NCBI GenBank assembly: GCA_035294565.1
Contig: DATGKR010000031.1
Span: 1 to 9,988 of the forward strand
Direction of reading: 5' to 3'
DNA from: DATGKR01 sp035294565
GTDB lineage: Bacteria > Actinomycetota > Acidimicrobiia > Acidimicrobiales > Palsa-688
DNA length: 9,988 bases
Program-made: the position numbers and the translations under genes
Part shown: in pieces, positions 1 to 7,110 of the stretch
How positions within the stretch are numbered: position 1 is the stretch's first letter
Layout of the letters: each line of letters opens with the position of its first letter
The notes under the pieces: model-generated
Told to the model about the DNA's origin: nothing
Databases searched by the model: none
Seen by the model: the letters and a program-made list of their open reading frames with translations, nothing else

Positions 1-273
1 CGCTCGATCATCCCCTGGGACAAGGACCTGGTGGCCGAGCAGGTGGCCCGCACCAGCCGCCTCCTCGTCGTCCACGAGGACAGCGTCACCGCCGGCTTCG
101 GCGCCGAGGTGGCCGCCTGGGCGGCCGAGCACTGCTTCAGCGACCTGGACGCTCCCGTCACGCGGGTCGGGGCCACCGACACACACGTCGCCTACGAGCC
201 GGGTCTGGAGAGGGCCATCCTGCCCCAGGTGGAGGGGATCGCCGCCGCCGCGAGACGTCTCCTCGAATTCTGA
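1..273 (+). CDS. 2-oxoacid dehydrogenase E1 beta-type C-terminal fragment (5' end outside window)
   Basis: The frame is open from base 1 to a TGA at 271-273, so this is the last 90 residues of a longer gene. It reads RSIIPWDKDLVAEQVARTSR, then LLVVHEDSVTAGFGAEVAAW, and later DAPVTRVGATDTHVAYEPGL, ending in ARRLLEF. This is the usual close of the transketolase C-terminal domain in thiamine-diphosphate-dependent E1 beta subunits of pyruvate or branched-chain 2-oxoacid dehydrogenases. E1 decarboxylates the 2-oxoacid and passes the acyl group to lipoyl-E2. The active-site and cofactor parts lie outside the window, so the substrate cannot be read here, and a fused alpha-beta E1 is equally possible. 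The isobutyryl-CoA mutase gene that follows favours a branched-chain (valine-derived) substrate, by inference. The gap to icmF is 45 bases and contains a promoter and operator, so the two need not share a transcript. Confidence 0.85.
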   Translation, partial: RSIIPWDKDLVAEQVARTSRLLVVHEDSVTAGFGAEVAAWAAEHCFSDLDAPVTRVGATDTHVAYEPGLERAILPQVEGIAAAARRLLEF

Positions 274-281
274 GCCGACCC

Positions 282-311
282 TCGACATTTAGTAGGACGT
301 CCAACTAAACT
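282..311 (+). promoter_or_regulatory. Probable icmF promoter, leaderless type
   Basis: A -35-like TCGACA (282-287, 5 of 6 to TTGACA) is followed after 18 bases by a -10-like TAAACT (306-311, fits TANNNT). Transcription would begin about 7 bases after the -10, at or one base before the GTG start at 319. The message would then be leaderless. That would explain why the only purine-rich run (GAGGGGG, 312-318) touches the start codon, too close for a ribosome binding site. The promoter is a prediction from spacing and consensus only. Confidence 0.55.
289..308. promoter_or_regulatory. 20-bp palindromic operator upstream of icmF
   Basis: TTAGTAGGACGTCCAACTAA is a perfect inverted repeat except for one symmetric pair (A at 294 against A at 303), centred on GGACGTCC (295-302). 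It fills the spacer between the proposed -35 and -10 boxes and overlaps the -10, the classic place for a repressor. Size and symmetry resemble operators of TetR-family repressors, which often control acyl-CoA and branched-chain catabolic genes in actinobacteria. No regulator gene is in the window, so the binding protein is unknown. Confidence 0.6.
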
Positions 312-318
312 GAGGGGG

Positions 319-3300
319 GTGAGCGACCTCTACCGCCCCGCTAATCCTGTCCGCTTCGTGACCGCGGCCAGCCTCTTCGACGGCCACGACGCGGCCATCA
401 ACATCATGCGGAGGCTCCTGCAGTCCCAAGGCGCCGAGGTGATCCACCTCGGCCACGACCGCTCGGTGGACGAGGTGGTCACCGCGGCGGTCCAGGAGGA
501 CGTCCAGGGCGTGGCGGTCAGCTCCTACCAGGGCGGCCACGTGGAGTACTTCAAGTACTTGGTCGACCGCCTCCGGGCGGAGGGGCGACCGGGGGTCCGC
601 GTCTACGGCGGCGGCGGGGGGACCATCACGCCGGCCGAGATCGAAGAGCTGCAGGCCTACGGGGTGGCGCGGGTCTTCTCCCCCGAGGACGGGCAGCGGA
701 TGGGCCTGGCGGCGATGGTCAACGTTTTGATCGCCGAGTGCGACCACCCCCTGCCGGACCTGACCGGCGAGGAGGTCGAGGCGCTTCTCGGCGGGGATGA
801 GAAGGCTTTGGCCCGGGCGATCACCGCCGCGGAGAACGGCCGGCTCTCGGCGCAGGCCCGGGAGGCGGTGGAGGCCGCGGCGCGGCGTAGCAGCGCAAAG
901 GTGCTCGGGGTGACCGGCACGGGCGGGTCGGGCAAGTCGTCGCTCACCGACGAGCTCGTGCAGCGCTTCCTCCTCGACCAGGAGGGCAAGGTGCGCATAG
1001 CCGTCCTCGCTGTCGACCCCACCCGCCGCCGGGCCGGTGGCGCCCTGCTGGGCGACAGGATCCGGATGAACCACATCGGCCCCGGCGTGTACTTCCGCTC
1101 CTTCGCCACCCGCGGCGCCCCCGGTGAGCTGCCGCCGTGCCTGGACGATGCCATCGGCGCCTGCCGGGCGGCCGGGTTCGACCTGGTGGTGGTCGAGACG
1201 CCCGGGATCGGACAGGGCGACTCGGCGGTGGTCGACCACGTCGACGTGCCCGTCTACGTGATGACCCCCGAGTTCGGGGCGGCGTCACAGCTGGAGAAGA
1301 TCGACATGCTCGACTTCGCCGCTGCCGTCGCCATCAACAAGTTCGAGCGGCGAGGGGGCCAGGACGCCCTGCGCGACGTGCGGCGCACCCTCGCCCGCAA
1401 CCCGGACCACGCCGGCGTGCCCCACGAGGAGCTACCTGTGTTCGGCACGGTGGCGTCCCGTTTCGCCGACGACGGGGTCACCGCCCTCTACCAATTCCTG
1501 CGGGACCGCCTCGGGTTCCCGGCGGGCGTCTTGAAGCCGGTGTCCACCCGCACCTCGACACGCGGTCACGCCATCGTCCCGGCCGAGCGCACCCGCTACC
1601 TCGCGGAGATCGCCGAGACCGTGCGCGCCTACCACGCCGAGACCGCACGCCAGGCTGCGGCCGCCCGGCGCCGCCAGCAGCTGCGCGCGGTCGCCGCCCT
1701 CCTCGCCGAGCGCACCGCGTCCGACGCCCCGACCCTCGACGCTTTGGCCAGGGAGGCCGAGCAGGAGCTCGGCGCCGAGAGCCGCCGGCTGCTGGAGGAG
1801 TGGCCGCCGCAAACCGGCGAGCCGCGCGTGTCGCTCTCGGGCACTTCGGTCCCGAGGGTGGCGCTCCCCAGGTTCTCCGACGAGGGCGACCTTCTGCGCT
1901 GGCGGCGCGAGGAGAACGTGCCGGGCGAGTTCCCCTACACGTCCGGCGTGTTCCGCTTCAAGCGCGAGGGGGAGGACCCTGCCCGCATGTTCGCCGGTGA
2001 GGGCGACGCCTTTCGCACCAACCGACGTTTCCACCTCCTCGCCGAGGGGCAGCCGGCGACCCGCCTGTCCACCGCCTTCGACTCGGTGACCCTCTACGGC
2101 TTCGACCCGGACCGCCGGCCCGACATCTACGGCAAGGTGGGCAACTCCGGCGTGTCCATAGCGACCCTCGACGACATGAAGGTCCTCTACGACGGCTTCG
2201 ACCTTTGCGACCCCTCCACGTCGGTGTCGATGACCATCAACGGGCCGGCTCCGACCATCCTCGCCATGTTCTTCAACGCGGCGATCGACCAGCACCCCGA
2301 GCTGGACCCGGCCGAGGTGCTCCAAAGGGTGCGGGGGACCGTTCAGGCCGACATCCTCAAGGAGGACCAGGGGCAGAACACCTGCATCTTCTCCACCGAG
2401 TTCGCCCTGCGCATGATGGCGGACGTCCAGGAGTGGTTCATCGCCAACCAGGTGCGCAACTTCTACTCGGTCTCCATATCCGGCTACCACATCGCCGAGG
2501 CGGGGGCGAACCCGATCACCCAGCTGGCGTTCACCCTGGCCAACGGCTTCACCTACGTGGAGTCCTACCTCGCCCGGGGCATGCACGTCGACGACTTCGC
2601 CCCGAACTTCAGCTTCTTCTTCTCCAACGGCATGGACCCCGAGTACACGGTCATCGGGCGGGTGGCGCGGCGGATCTGGGCCATCGCCATGCGGGACCGC
2701 TACGGAGCCAACCCCCGCTCGCAGAAGCTCAAGTACCACATCCAGACCTCGGGGCGCTCGCTGCACGCCCAGGAGATGGCGTTCAACGACATCCGCACAA
2801 CCCTCCAGGCGCTGTGCGCCATATACGACAACGCCAACAGCCTCCACACCAACGCCTACGATGAGGCGGTCACCACCCCCACCGAGGAGTCGGTGCGGCG
2901 CGCCCTGGCGATCCAGATGATAATCAACAAGGAGTGGGGTCTGGCCAAGAACGAGAACCCCCTCCAGGGCAGCTTCGTGGTCGAGGAGCTGACGGAGCTG
3001 GTGGAGGAGGCCGTCCTCGCCGAGCTGGACCGCTTGAGCGAGCGAGGAGGCGTGCTCGGCGCCATGGAGACCGGCTACCAACGGGGCCGCATCCAAGACG
3101 AGTCGATGCTCTACGAGCAGAAGAAGCACGACGGGTCGCTGCCGATCGTCGGGGTGAACACCTTCCGCAACCCTCACGGCGACACCGTTCCCGACCATCT
3201 GCAGCTGGCCCGGGCGACCGTCGAGGAGAAGGAGAGCCAGCTCGCCCGCCTGGAGGCCTTCCAGCGAGCCCACGCAGACGAGGCGCCGGCCGCCCTCGCC

Positions 3301-3432
3301 CGCCTGCAGGAGACGGCGCTCGGCGGCGGCAACCTCTTCGCCGTTCTCATGGACGCCGTGCGCTGCTGCTCGTTGGGCCAGATCACCCACGCTCTCTTCG
3401 AGGTGGGCGGCCGATACCGGCGCAACATCTGA
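319..3432 (+). CDS. icmF: Fused isobutyryl-CoA mutase IcmF
   Basis: An adenosylcobalamin radical enzyme that interconverts isobutyryl-CoA and n-butyryl-CoA, with its G-protein chaperone in the same 1037-residue chain. Residues about 10-140 are the B12-binding domain: SLFDGHDAAINIM carries the likely cobalt-ligating His23, followed by GHDRS and VYGGGGGT. Residues about 190-400 are a MeaB/ArgK-like GTPase: Walker A GTGGSGKSS (200-208), ETPGIGQ (293-299), and NKFE (340-343) at the base-specificity position where NKxD is usual. After a helical linker, about 520-1037 form the mutase barrel, with SVSMTINGPAP, SGYHIAEAGANP and HTNAYDEA. By eye alignment, F545 (SGVF) and Q686 (GQNTCIF) occupy the sites held by Tyr and Arg in methylmalonyl-CoA mutase, which supports the ICM assignment. 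Characterised IcmFs have about 1090 residues. The GTG start is chosen because homologues begin just before this B12 domain and it fits a leaderless promoter. The preceding E1 gene fits valine catabolism. Confidence 0.95.
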   Translation: MSDLYRPANPVRFVTAASLFDGHDAAINIMRRLLQSQGAEVIHLGHDRSVDEVVTAAVQEDVQGVAVSSYQGGHVEYFKYLVDRLRAEGRPGVRVYGGGGGTITPAEIEELQAYGVARVFSPEDGQRMGLAAMVNVLIAECDHPLPDLTGEEVEALLGGDEKALARAITAAENGRLSAQAREAVEAAARRSSAKVLGVTGTGGSGKSSLTDELVQRFLLDQEGKVRIAVLAVDPTRRRAGGALLGDRIRMNHIGPGVYFRSFATRGAPGELPPCLDDAIGACRAAGFDLVVVETPGIGQGDSAVVDHVDVPVYVMTPEFGAASQLEKIDMLDFAAAVAINKFERRGGQDALRDVRRTLARNPDHAGVPHEELPVFGTVASRFADDGVTALYQFLRDRLGFPAGVLKPVSTRTSTRGHAIVPAERTRYLAEIAETVRAYHAETARQAAAARRRQQLRAVAALLAERTASDAPTLDALAREAEQELGAESRRLLEEWPPQTGEPRVSLSGTSVPRVALPRFSDEGDLLRWRREENVPGEFPYTSGVFRFKREGEDPARMFAGEGDAFRTNRRFHLLAEGQPATRLSTAFDSVTLYGFDPDRRPDIYGKVGNSGVSIATLDDMKVLYDGFDLCDPSTSVSMTINGPAPTILAMFFNAAIDQHPELDPAEVLQRVRGTVQADILKEDQGQNTCIFSTEFALRMMADVQEWFIANQVRNFYSVSISGYHIAEAGANPITQLAFTLANGFTYVESYLARGMHVDDFAPNFSFFFSNGMDPEYTVIGRVARRIWAIAMRDRYGANPRSQKLKYHIQTSGRSLHAQEMAFNDIRTTLQALCAIYDNANSLHTNAYDEAVTTPTEESVRRALAIQMIINKEWGLAKNENPLQGSFVVEELTELVEEAVLAELDRLSERGGVLGAMETGYQRGRIQDESMLYEQKKHDGSLPIVGVNTFRNPHGDTVPDHLQLARATVEEKESQLARLEAFQRAHADEAPAALARLQETALGGGNLFAVLMDAVRCCSLGQITHALFEVGGRYRRNI

Positions 3433-3434
3433 AA

Positions 3435-3454
3435 CCTGACTAGAGTCGTCAGGA
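3435..3454 (+). promoter_or_regulatory. cysD promoter -10 inside a small inverted repeat
   Basis: The 22 bases between icmF and cysD hold CCTGAC (3435-3440) and GTCAGG (3448-3453), a perfect 6-bp inverted repeat. The 7-base centre contains TAGAGT (3441-3446), which fits the actinobacterial -10 pattern TANNNT. The -10 ends 8 bases before the ATG, so transcription would start at or just before it, giving another leaderless or nearly leaderless message. No -35 match is visible, which would fit a regulated promoter. The arms over the -10 could be an operator for a sulfur regulator, or simply a weak hairpin; AGGA touching the ATG is too close for a normal ribosome binding site. Confidence 0.4.
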
Positions 3455-4366
3455 ATGTCGGTCGCCTACGAGCTTTCCCACCTGGCGGCGCTCGAGGCCG
3501 AAGCGGTCCACGTGTTCAGGGAAGTGGCCGCCGGCTTCGAGCGACCCGTCCTGCTCTTCTCGGGAGGCAAGGACTCGGTGGTGATGCTGCACGTGGCGGC
3601 CAAGGCGTTCTGGCCGGCGCCGCTGCCGTTCGCCGTCATGCACGTCGACACCGGCCACAACCTGCCCGAGGTCCTCCACTTCAGGGACCGCACGGTGGAG
3701 CGGATGGGCCTCCGGCTCATCGTCGCCTCCGTGCAGGACGACATCGACGCCGGCCGGGTCGTCGAGGACACCGGTCCGCGGGCCAGCCGCAACCGCCTCC
3801 AGACAGTCACCCTCCTGCGGGCCATATCCGAGCACGGCTTCGACGCCGTGTTCGGCGGCGCCCGGCGCGACGAGGAGAAGGCCCGGGCCAAGGAGCGGGT
3901 CTACAGCTTCCGCGACGAGTTCGGCCAGTGGGATCCGAAGAACCAGCGGCCCGAGCTGTGGAACCTCTACAACGGCCTGCACAGGAACGGGGAGCACATC
4001 AGGGTGTTCCCGCTCTCCAACTGGACCGAGCTGGACGTGTGGCAGTACATCGCCGGCGAGCGGATCGAGCTGCCCTCCCTCTACTTCGCCCACCGCCGTC
4101 AGGTGTTCGAGCGCGACGGGATGCTCCTCGCCGTCTCTCCGTTCGTGACGCTGATGGCGGGGGAGGAGCCCTATGAGGCGACCGTCCGTTTTCGTACCAT
4201 CGGGGACGCCACCTGCACCGGCTGCGTGGAGTCGGCGGCCGCCGACGCCGAGGCCGTCGTCGCCGAGGTCGCCGCCTCGCGGCTCACCGAGCGGGGCGCG
4301 ACGCGCGCCGACGACCGGATATCGGAGACCGGGATGGAGGACCGCAAGAAAGAGGGTTACTTCTAG
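3455..4366 (+). CDS. cysD: Sulfate adenylyltransferase subunit 2 (CysD)
   Basis: The small catalytic subunit of bacterial ATP sulfurylase, which with CysN makes adenosine 5'-phosphosulfate (APS) and pyrophosphate from sulfate and ATP in the cytoplasm. The 303-residue length is typical. The PP-loop signature SGGKDS is at 36-41, followed by HVDTGHN (63-69), GGARRDEEKARAKERV (134-149), FPLSNWTELDVWQYI (185-199) and the usual C-terminal METxKKxGYF-like end, here MEDRKKEGYF. The segment TCTGCVES (253-260) has Cys where I would expect Ala, a small variation. The ATG at 3455 gives the standard N-terminus and lies just after a likely -10 box. The TAG stop shares its last base with the GTG of cysNC (TAGTG), so the two are translationally coupled, as expected for subunits of one complex. 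Confidence 0.96.
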   Translation: MSVAYELSHLAALEAEAVHVFREVAAGFERPVLLFSGGKDSVVMLHVAAKAFWPAPLPFAVMHVDTGHNLPEVLHFRDRTVERMGLRLIVASVQDDIDAGRVVEDTGPRASRNRLQTVTLLRAISEHGFDAVFGGARRDEEKARAKERVYSFRDEFGQWDPKNQRPELWNLYNGLHRNGEHIRVFPLSNWTELDVWQYIAGERIELPSLYFAHRRQVFERDGMLLAVSPFVTLMAGEEPYEATVRFRTIGDATCTGCVESAAADAEAVVAEVAASRLTERGATRADDRISETGMEDRKKEGYF

Positions 4367-6216
4367 TGCAGGAGCTGTTGCGCCTGGCCACCGCAGGCAG
4401 CGTGGACGACGGCAAGTCGACGCTCATCGGAAGGCTGCTCTACGACTCCAAGTCGCTCTTCGCCGACCAGCTTGCCGCTGTCGAGCGCACTTCGATCGAG
4501 CGCGGCGACGGCTACGTGAACCTGGCGCTCCTGACCGACGGGCTGCGCGCCGAGCGCGAGCAGGGGATCACCATCGACGTCGCCTACCGCTACTTCTCGA
4601 CCCCGCGCCGCAAGTTCATCATCGCCGACACGCCCGGCCATGTGCAGTACACGAGGAACATGGTGACCGGGGCCTCGACGGCGGACCTGGCGTTGATCCT
4701 CGTCGACGCCCGCAACGGCGTCCTCGAGCAGTCCCGCCGGCACGCGTTCATCGCCGCCCTGCTCGGCATCCCCCACATGGTGCTCTGTGTCAACAAGATG
4801 GACCTCGTCGGCTGGTCGGAGGCGCGTTTCGAGGAGATCTGCGAGCAGTTCCGCGGCTTCGCCGCCCGCCTAGACGTGCACGACGTGGCGTTCATCCCCG
4901 TGTCGGCGCTGCTCGGCGACAACGTCGTCGAGCGGAGCGCGTCGATGGATTGGTACGAGGGGACCCCCCTCCTGCACCACCTCGAGACGGTGCACATAGC
5001 GTCGGACCGCAACCTCATCGACGCCCGCCTGCCCGTGCAGTACGTGATCCGGCCTCAGGCGGGCACCGACCCGGAGCTGCACGACTACCGGGGCTACGCC
5101 GGCACGATCGCCGGCGGGGTGTGGAAGCCGGGCGACGAGGTGGTCGTCCTGCCGTCGGGCTTCACCTCGCGGGTGTCGTCGATCGTCTCCCCCGGAGGAC
5201 GCCCCCTCGAGGAGGCCTTCCCGCCCCAGGCGGTGACCGTTCGCCTGGCCGACGACATCGATGTCAGCAGGGGTGACATGATCTGCCGCCCGGGGAACCG
5301 CCCCGCAGTCAGCCGCGACGTGGACGCGATGGTCTGCTGGATGTCGGAGCGCTCGTCGCTCGCCGCCGGCAGGCGTTTCCTGCTCCAGCACACGACCCGC
5401 CTGGTGTCGGCGCAGGTCGACGTCGTCGAGTACCGGCTGGACGTCAACACGCTGCACCGCGACGAGGAGGCGGCGTCGTTGTCGCTGAACGAGATAGGCC
5501 GGGTGCGCCTGCGGACCCAGTCGCCTTTGATGCTCGACGCGTACCGGCGGAACCGCTCGACGGGCAGCTTCATCCTCATCGACCCGGCAACCAACAACAC
5601 CGTCGCCGCGGGGGTCGTGCTCGGAGCCGAGCAGCCCCGAGTGTCGGCGAACGTCGTGTGGCATCCGACGGCGGTCAGCCGTTCGGACCGCGGCAAGGCA
5701 GGCATGACCGTGTGGTTGACCGGCCTGTCGGGGTCGGGCAAGTCGACGGTCGCGGTCGAGCTGGAGCGGCGGCTGCTCGCCTCTGGGCGCCCCGCCTACC
5801 TGCTCGACGGCGACAACCTGCGTCACGGCTTGAACGCCGACCTCGGCTTCGGCGCGGCCGACCGGGCGGAGAACGTCAGGCGGGTGGGGGAGGTCGCCAA
5901 GCTTTTCGCCGACGCCGGGCTCGTCGCCGTGGTCTGCCTCATCTCGCCCTACCGCGCCGACCGCAACCGGGTGCGGGCGGCGCACGAGGCGGCCGGGCTG
6001 CGCTTTTTCGAGGTGTTCGTCGACACCCCCCTGGAGGTGTGCGAGGCGCGCGACCCCAAAGGGCTCTACGCCCGGGCGCGCGCTGGCCAGATCACCGGGT
6101 TCACCGGTGTCGACGACCCCTACGAGCCGCCCGACCTGCCGGACCTGGTCCTTCGCCCCGGACATGGCGGCCCCGACGCCATGGCGGAGCTGATCCTGTC
6201 GCAGCTGGGCCTTTGA
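4366..6216 (+). CDS. cysNC: Bifunctional sulfate adenylyltransferase subunit 1 / adenylylsulfate kinase (CysNC)
   Basis: A fusion of the regulatory GTPase of ATP sulfurylase with APS kinase, 616 residues. The CysN half (1 to about 435) is an EF-Tu-like GTPase whose GTP hydrolysis drives APS synthesis by CysD: P-loop GSVDDGKST (11-19), switch region EREQGITIDVAYRYF, DTPGH (88-92) and NKMD (143-146), then two beta-barrel domains. The CysC half (about 445-616) phosphorylates APS to PAPS: P-loop GLSGSGKST (453-461), LDGDNLRHGLN (D481, D483, N484, R486), ISPYRADR and ARDPKGLYARARAGQITGFT. All key motifs in both halves are intact, so both activities are expected. The GTG start overlaps the cysD stop by one base and has AGAGGG (4351-4356) nine bases upstream as ribosome binding site. 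CysNC fusions are known in mycobacteria and other bacteria. Confidence 0.96.
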   Translation: MQELLRLATAGSVDDGKSTLIGRLLYDSKSLFADQLAAVERTSIERGDGYVNLALLTDGLRAEREQGITIDVAYRYFSTPRRKFIIADTPGHVQYTRNMVTGASTADLALILVDARNGVLEQSRRHAFIAALLGIPHMVLCVNKMDLVGWSEARFEEICEQFRGFAARLDVHDVAFIPVSALLGDNVVERSASMDWYEGTPLLHHLETVHIASDRNLIDARLPVQYVIRPQAGTDPELHDYRGYAGTIAGGVWKPGDEVVVLPSGFTSRVSSIVSPGGRPLEEAFPPQAVTVRLADDIDVSRGDMICRPGNRPAVSRDVDAMVCWMSERSSLAAGRRFLLQHTTRLVSAQVDVVEYRLDVNTLHRDEEAASLSLNEIGRVRLRTQSPLMLDAYRRNRSTGSFILIDPATNNTVAAGVVLGAEQPRVSANVVWHPTAVSRSDRGKAGMTVWLTGLSGSGKSTVAVELERRLLASGRPAYLLDGDNLRHGLNADLGFGAADRAENVRRVGEVAKLFADAGLVAVVCLISPYRADRNRVRAAHEAAGLRFFEVFVDTPLEVCEARDPKGLYARARAGQITGFTGVDDPYEPPDLPDLVLRPGHGGPDAMAELILSQLGL

Positions 6217-7073
6217 GCCCGCCCCAACCCCCCTCGCCGCCTGGCCAGCCGAACCCGGCGTCTGCTTCGGGGCCTGGCCAGCGTCCCTCGCCAACTGCCC
6301 AGCCGCACCCGCCGTTCGCTTCGGACGCTGCGCTCGCCGCCTCGGTGGTCGCGGCCGCCGGGGAGGCGCTGCTCGCAGCCCGGGGCCGGGCCTCGGGCCC
6401 CGAGGCCGACCGGCTGTCCAACGAGCTCATCCTCTCCCGCCTGGGCGAGGAGCGCCCCGAGGACGCCGTGCTGTCCGAGGAGTCGGCCGACGGCCCCGCC
6501 CGTCTCTCGTCCCCGCGGGTGTGGATCGTCGACCCGCTCGACGGCACGCGCGAGTACTCCATGGCGCGACGCAGCGACTGGGCGGTGCACGTCGCCCTGT
6601 GGTCGGCTGCCGCCGCCCCCCCTGGCCTGGTCGCGGCCGCCGTCGCCCAGCCGGCGCTGGGGGTCGTGTACTCCACTGCCGGCCCGTTCCCGGATCCAGT
6701 CGGCGCTGCCGGCGTCGATTCCGGCTCGGGGCGGGGGCTGATCGTCGTGGTGAGCGAGAGCCGACCGCCGGCTTTCGCCGCGGCGGTCGCCGCCGACCTC
6801 GGCGGGACGGTGGCCACCATGGGCTCGGCGGGGGCCAAGACCATGGCGGTCCTGCGCGGCGAGGCCGACGCCTACCTGCACGCCGGCGGCCAGTGGGAGT
6901 GGGACTCGGCCGCACCGGTCGGCGTGGCCCTCGCCGCCGGGCTGCACGCCTCGCGCATCGACGGGTCGCCCCTCGAGTACAACCGCCCCCACCCGTACCT
7001 GCCGGACCTCCTGGTCTGCCGGGCTTCGCTCGCCGGCACGCTGCTCGACAGCCTCCGCCGCCGGGCCGGGTGA
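6213..7073 (+). CDS. cysQ: 3'(2'),5'-bisphosphate nucleotidase CysQ
   Basis: An inositol-monophosphatase-family, Mg-dependent phosphatase that removes the 3'-phosphate from PAP (giving AMP) or PAPS (giving APS), relieving PAP build-up and tuning the PAPS pool made by CysNC. Numbered from the TTG, metal-site motifs are VLSEES (E89, E90), WIVDPLDGT (D107, D110) and GQWEWDSAAP (D231). DWAVHVALW, MGSAGAKTMAV, ADAYLHAGGQWEW and HPYLPDLLVCR resemble mycobacterial CysQ closely as I recall it. The start is uncertain: no ATG is usable, and the TTG at 6213 overlaps the cysNC stop (TTGA), suggesting termination-reinitiation. It gives 286 residues, about 20 more than usual, the excess being a Pro/Ser/Gln-rich tail (about 2-35) with no counterpart in the fold. 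A GTG at 6345 would drop the tail but begins inside the first helix. Confidence 0.9.
   Translation: MSPPQPPSPPGQPNPASASGPGQRPSPTAQPHPPFASDAALAASVVAAAGEALLAARGRASGPEADRLSNELILSRLGEERPEDAVLSEESADGPARLSSPRVWIVDPLDGTREYSMARRSDWAVHVALWSAAAAPPGLVAAAVAQPALGVVYSTAGPFPDPVGAAGVDSGSGRGLIVVVSESRPPAFAAAVAADLGGTVATMGSAGAKTMAVLRGEADAYLHAGGQWEWDSAAPVGVALAAGLHASRIDGSPLEYNRPHPYLPDLLVCRASLAGTLLDSLRRRAG
6245..6324 (+). repeat. In-frame imperfect repeat coding for a Pro-rich tail
   Basis: Two 26-bp units, 6245-6270 and 6299-6324, match at 22 of 26 positions (by eye) and begin 54 bases (18 codons) apart, so the repeat keeps the cysQ frame. A second short repeat, CCTGGCCAGC, occurs at 6240-6249 and 6273-6282, 33 bases apart and also in frame. 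Encoded peptides are GQPNPASAS and AQPHPPFAS. This looks like internal duplication producing a flexible linker-like segment. Confidence 0.7.
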
Positions 7074-7079
7074 ACAGGC

Positions 7080-7103
7080 GGCCGGCGCCTTTCCGCGCCG
7101 GCC
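7080..7103. terminator. GC-rich hairpin between convergent genes, probable bidirectional terminator
   Basis: GGCCGGCGC (7080-7088) pairs perfectly with GCGCCGGCC (7095-7103) around a 6-base loop CTTTCC, giving a 9-bp all-GC stem. It lies 6 bases after the cysQ stop and 7 bases beyond the stop of the opposing glycosyltransferase gene, so it can serve both strands. There is no T-run on either side, so it is not a canonical intrinsic terminator, though U-less hairpins are often proposed as terminators in actinobacteria. Confidence 0.6.
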
Positions 7104-7110
7104 GGGGCGC

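Noticed and set aside
1432..3390. A 652-codon open frame on the minus strand opposite icmF
   Set aside because: It mirrors icmF codons in a high-GC gene; the product is Gly/Val/Leu/Arg-rich with no recognisable motif, while the plus strand carries an unmistakable mutase. The same applies to the long minus-strand frame at 4870-6294 opposite cysNC and the plus-strand frame at 8139-9356 opposite the membrane-methyltransferase gene.
5658..6212. Upstream extension of the cysQ frame through the APS kinase region
   Set aside because: The extension translates as Arg/Gly/Pro-rich sequence without family similarity, opposite an intact APS kinase frame; it is open only because of high GC.
6211..6217. 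CTT TGA at the cysNC end, resembling the RF2 (prfB) programmed +1 frameshift site
   Set aside because: The cysQ frame is -1 relative to cysNC, so a +1 shift would not enter it, and no -1 slippery heptamer is present. Overlapping stop and start (TTGA) explains the junction more simply.
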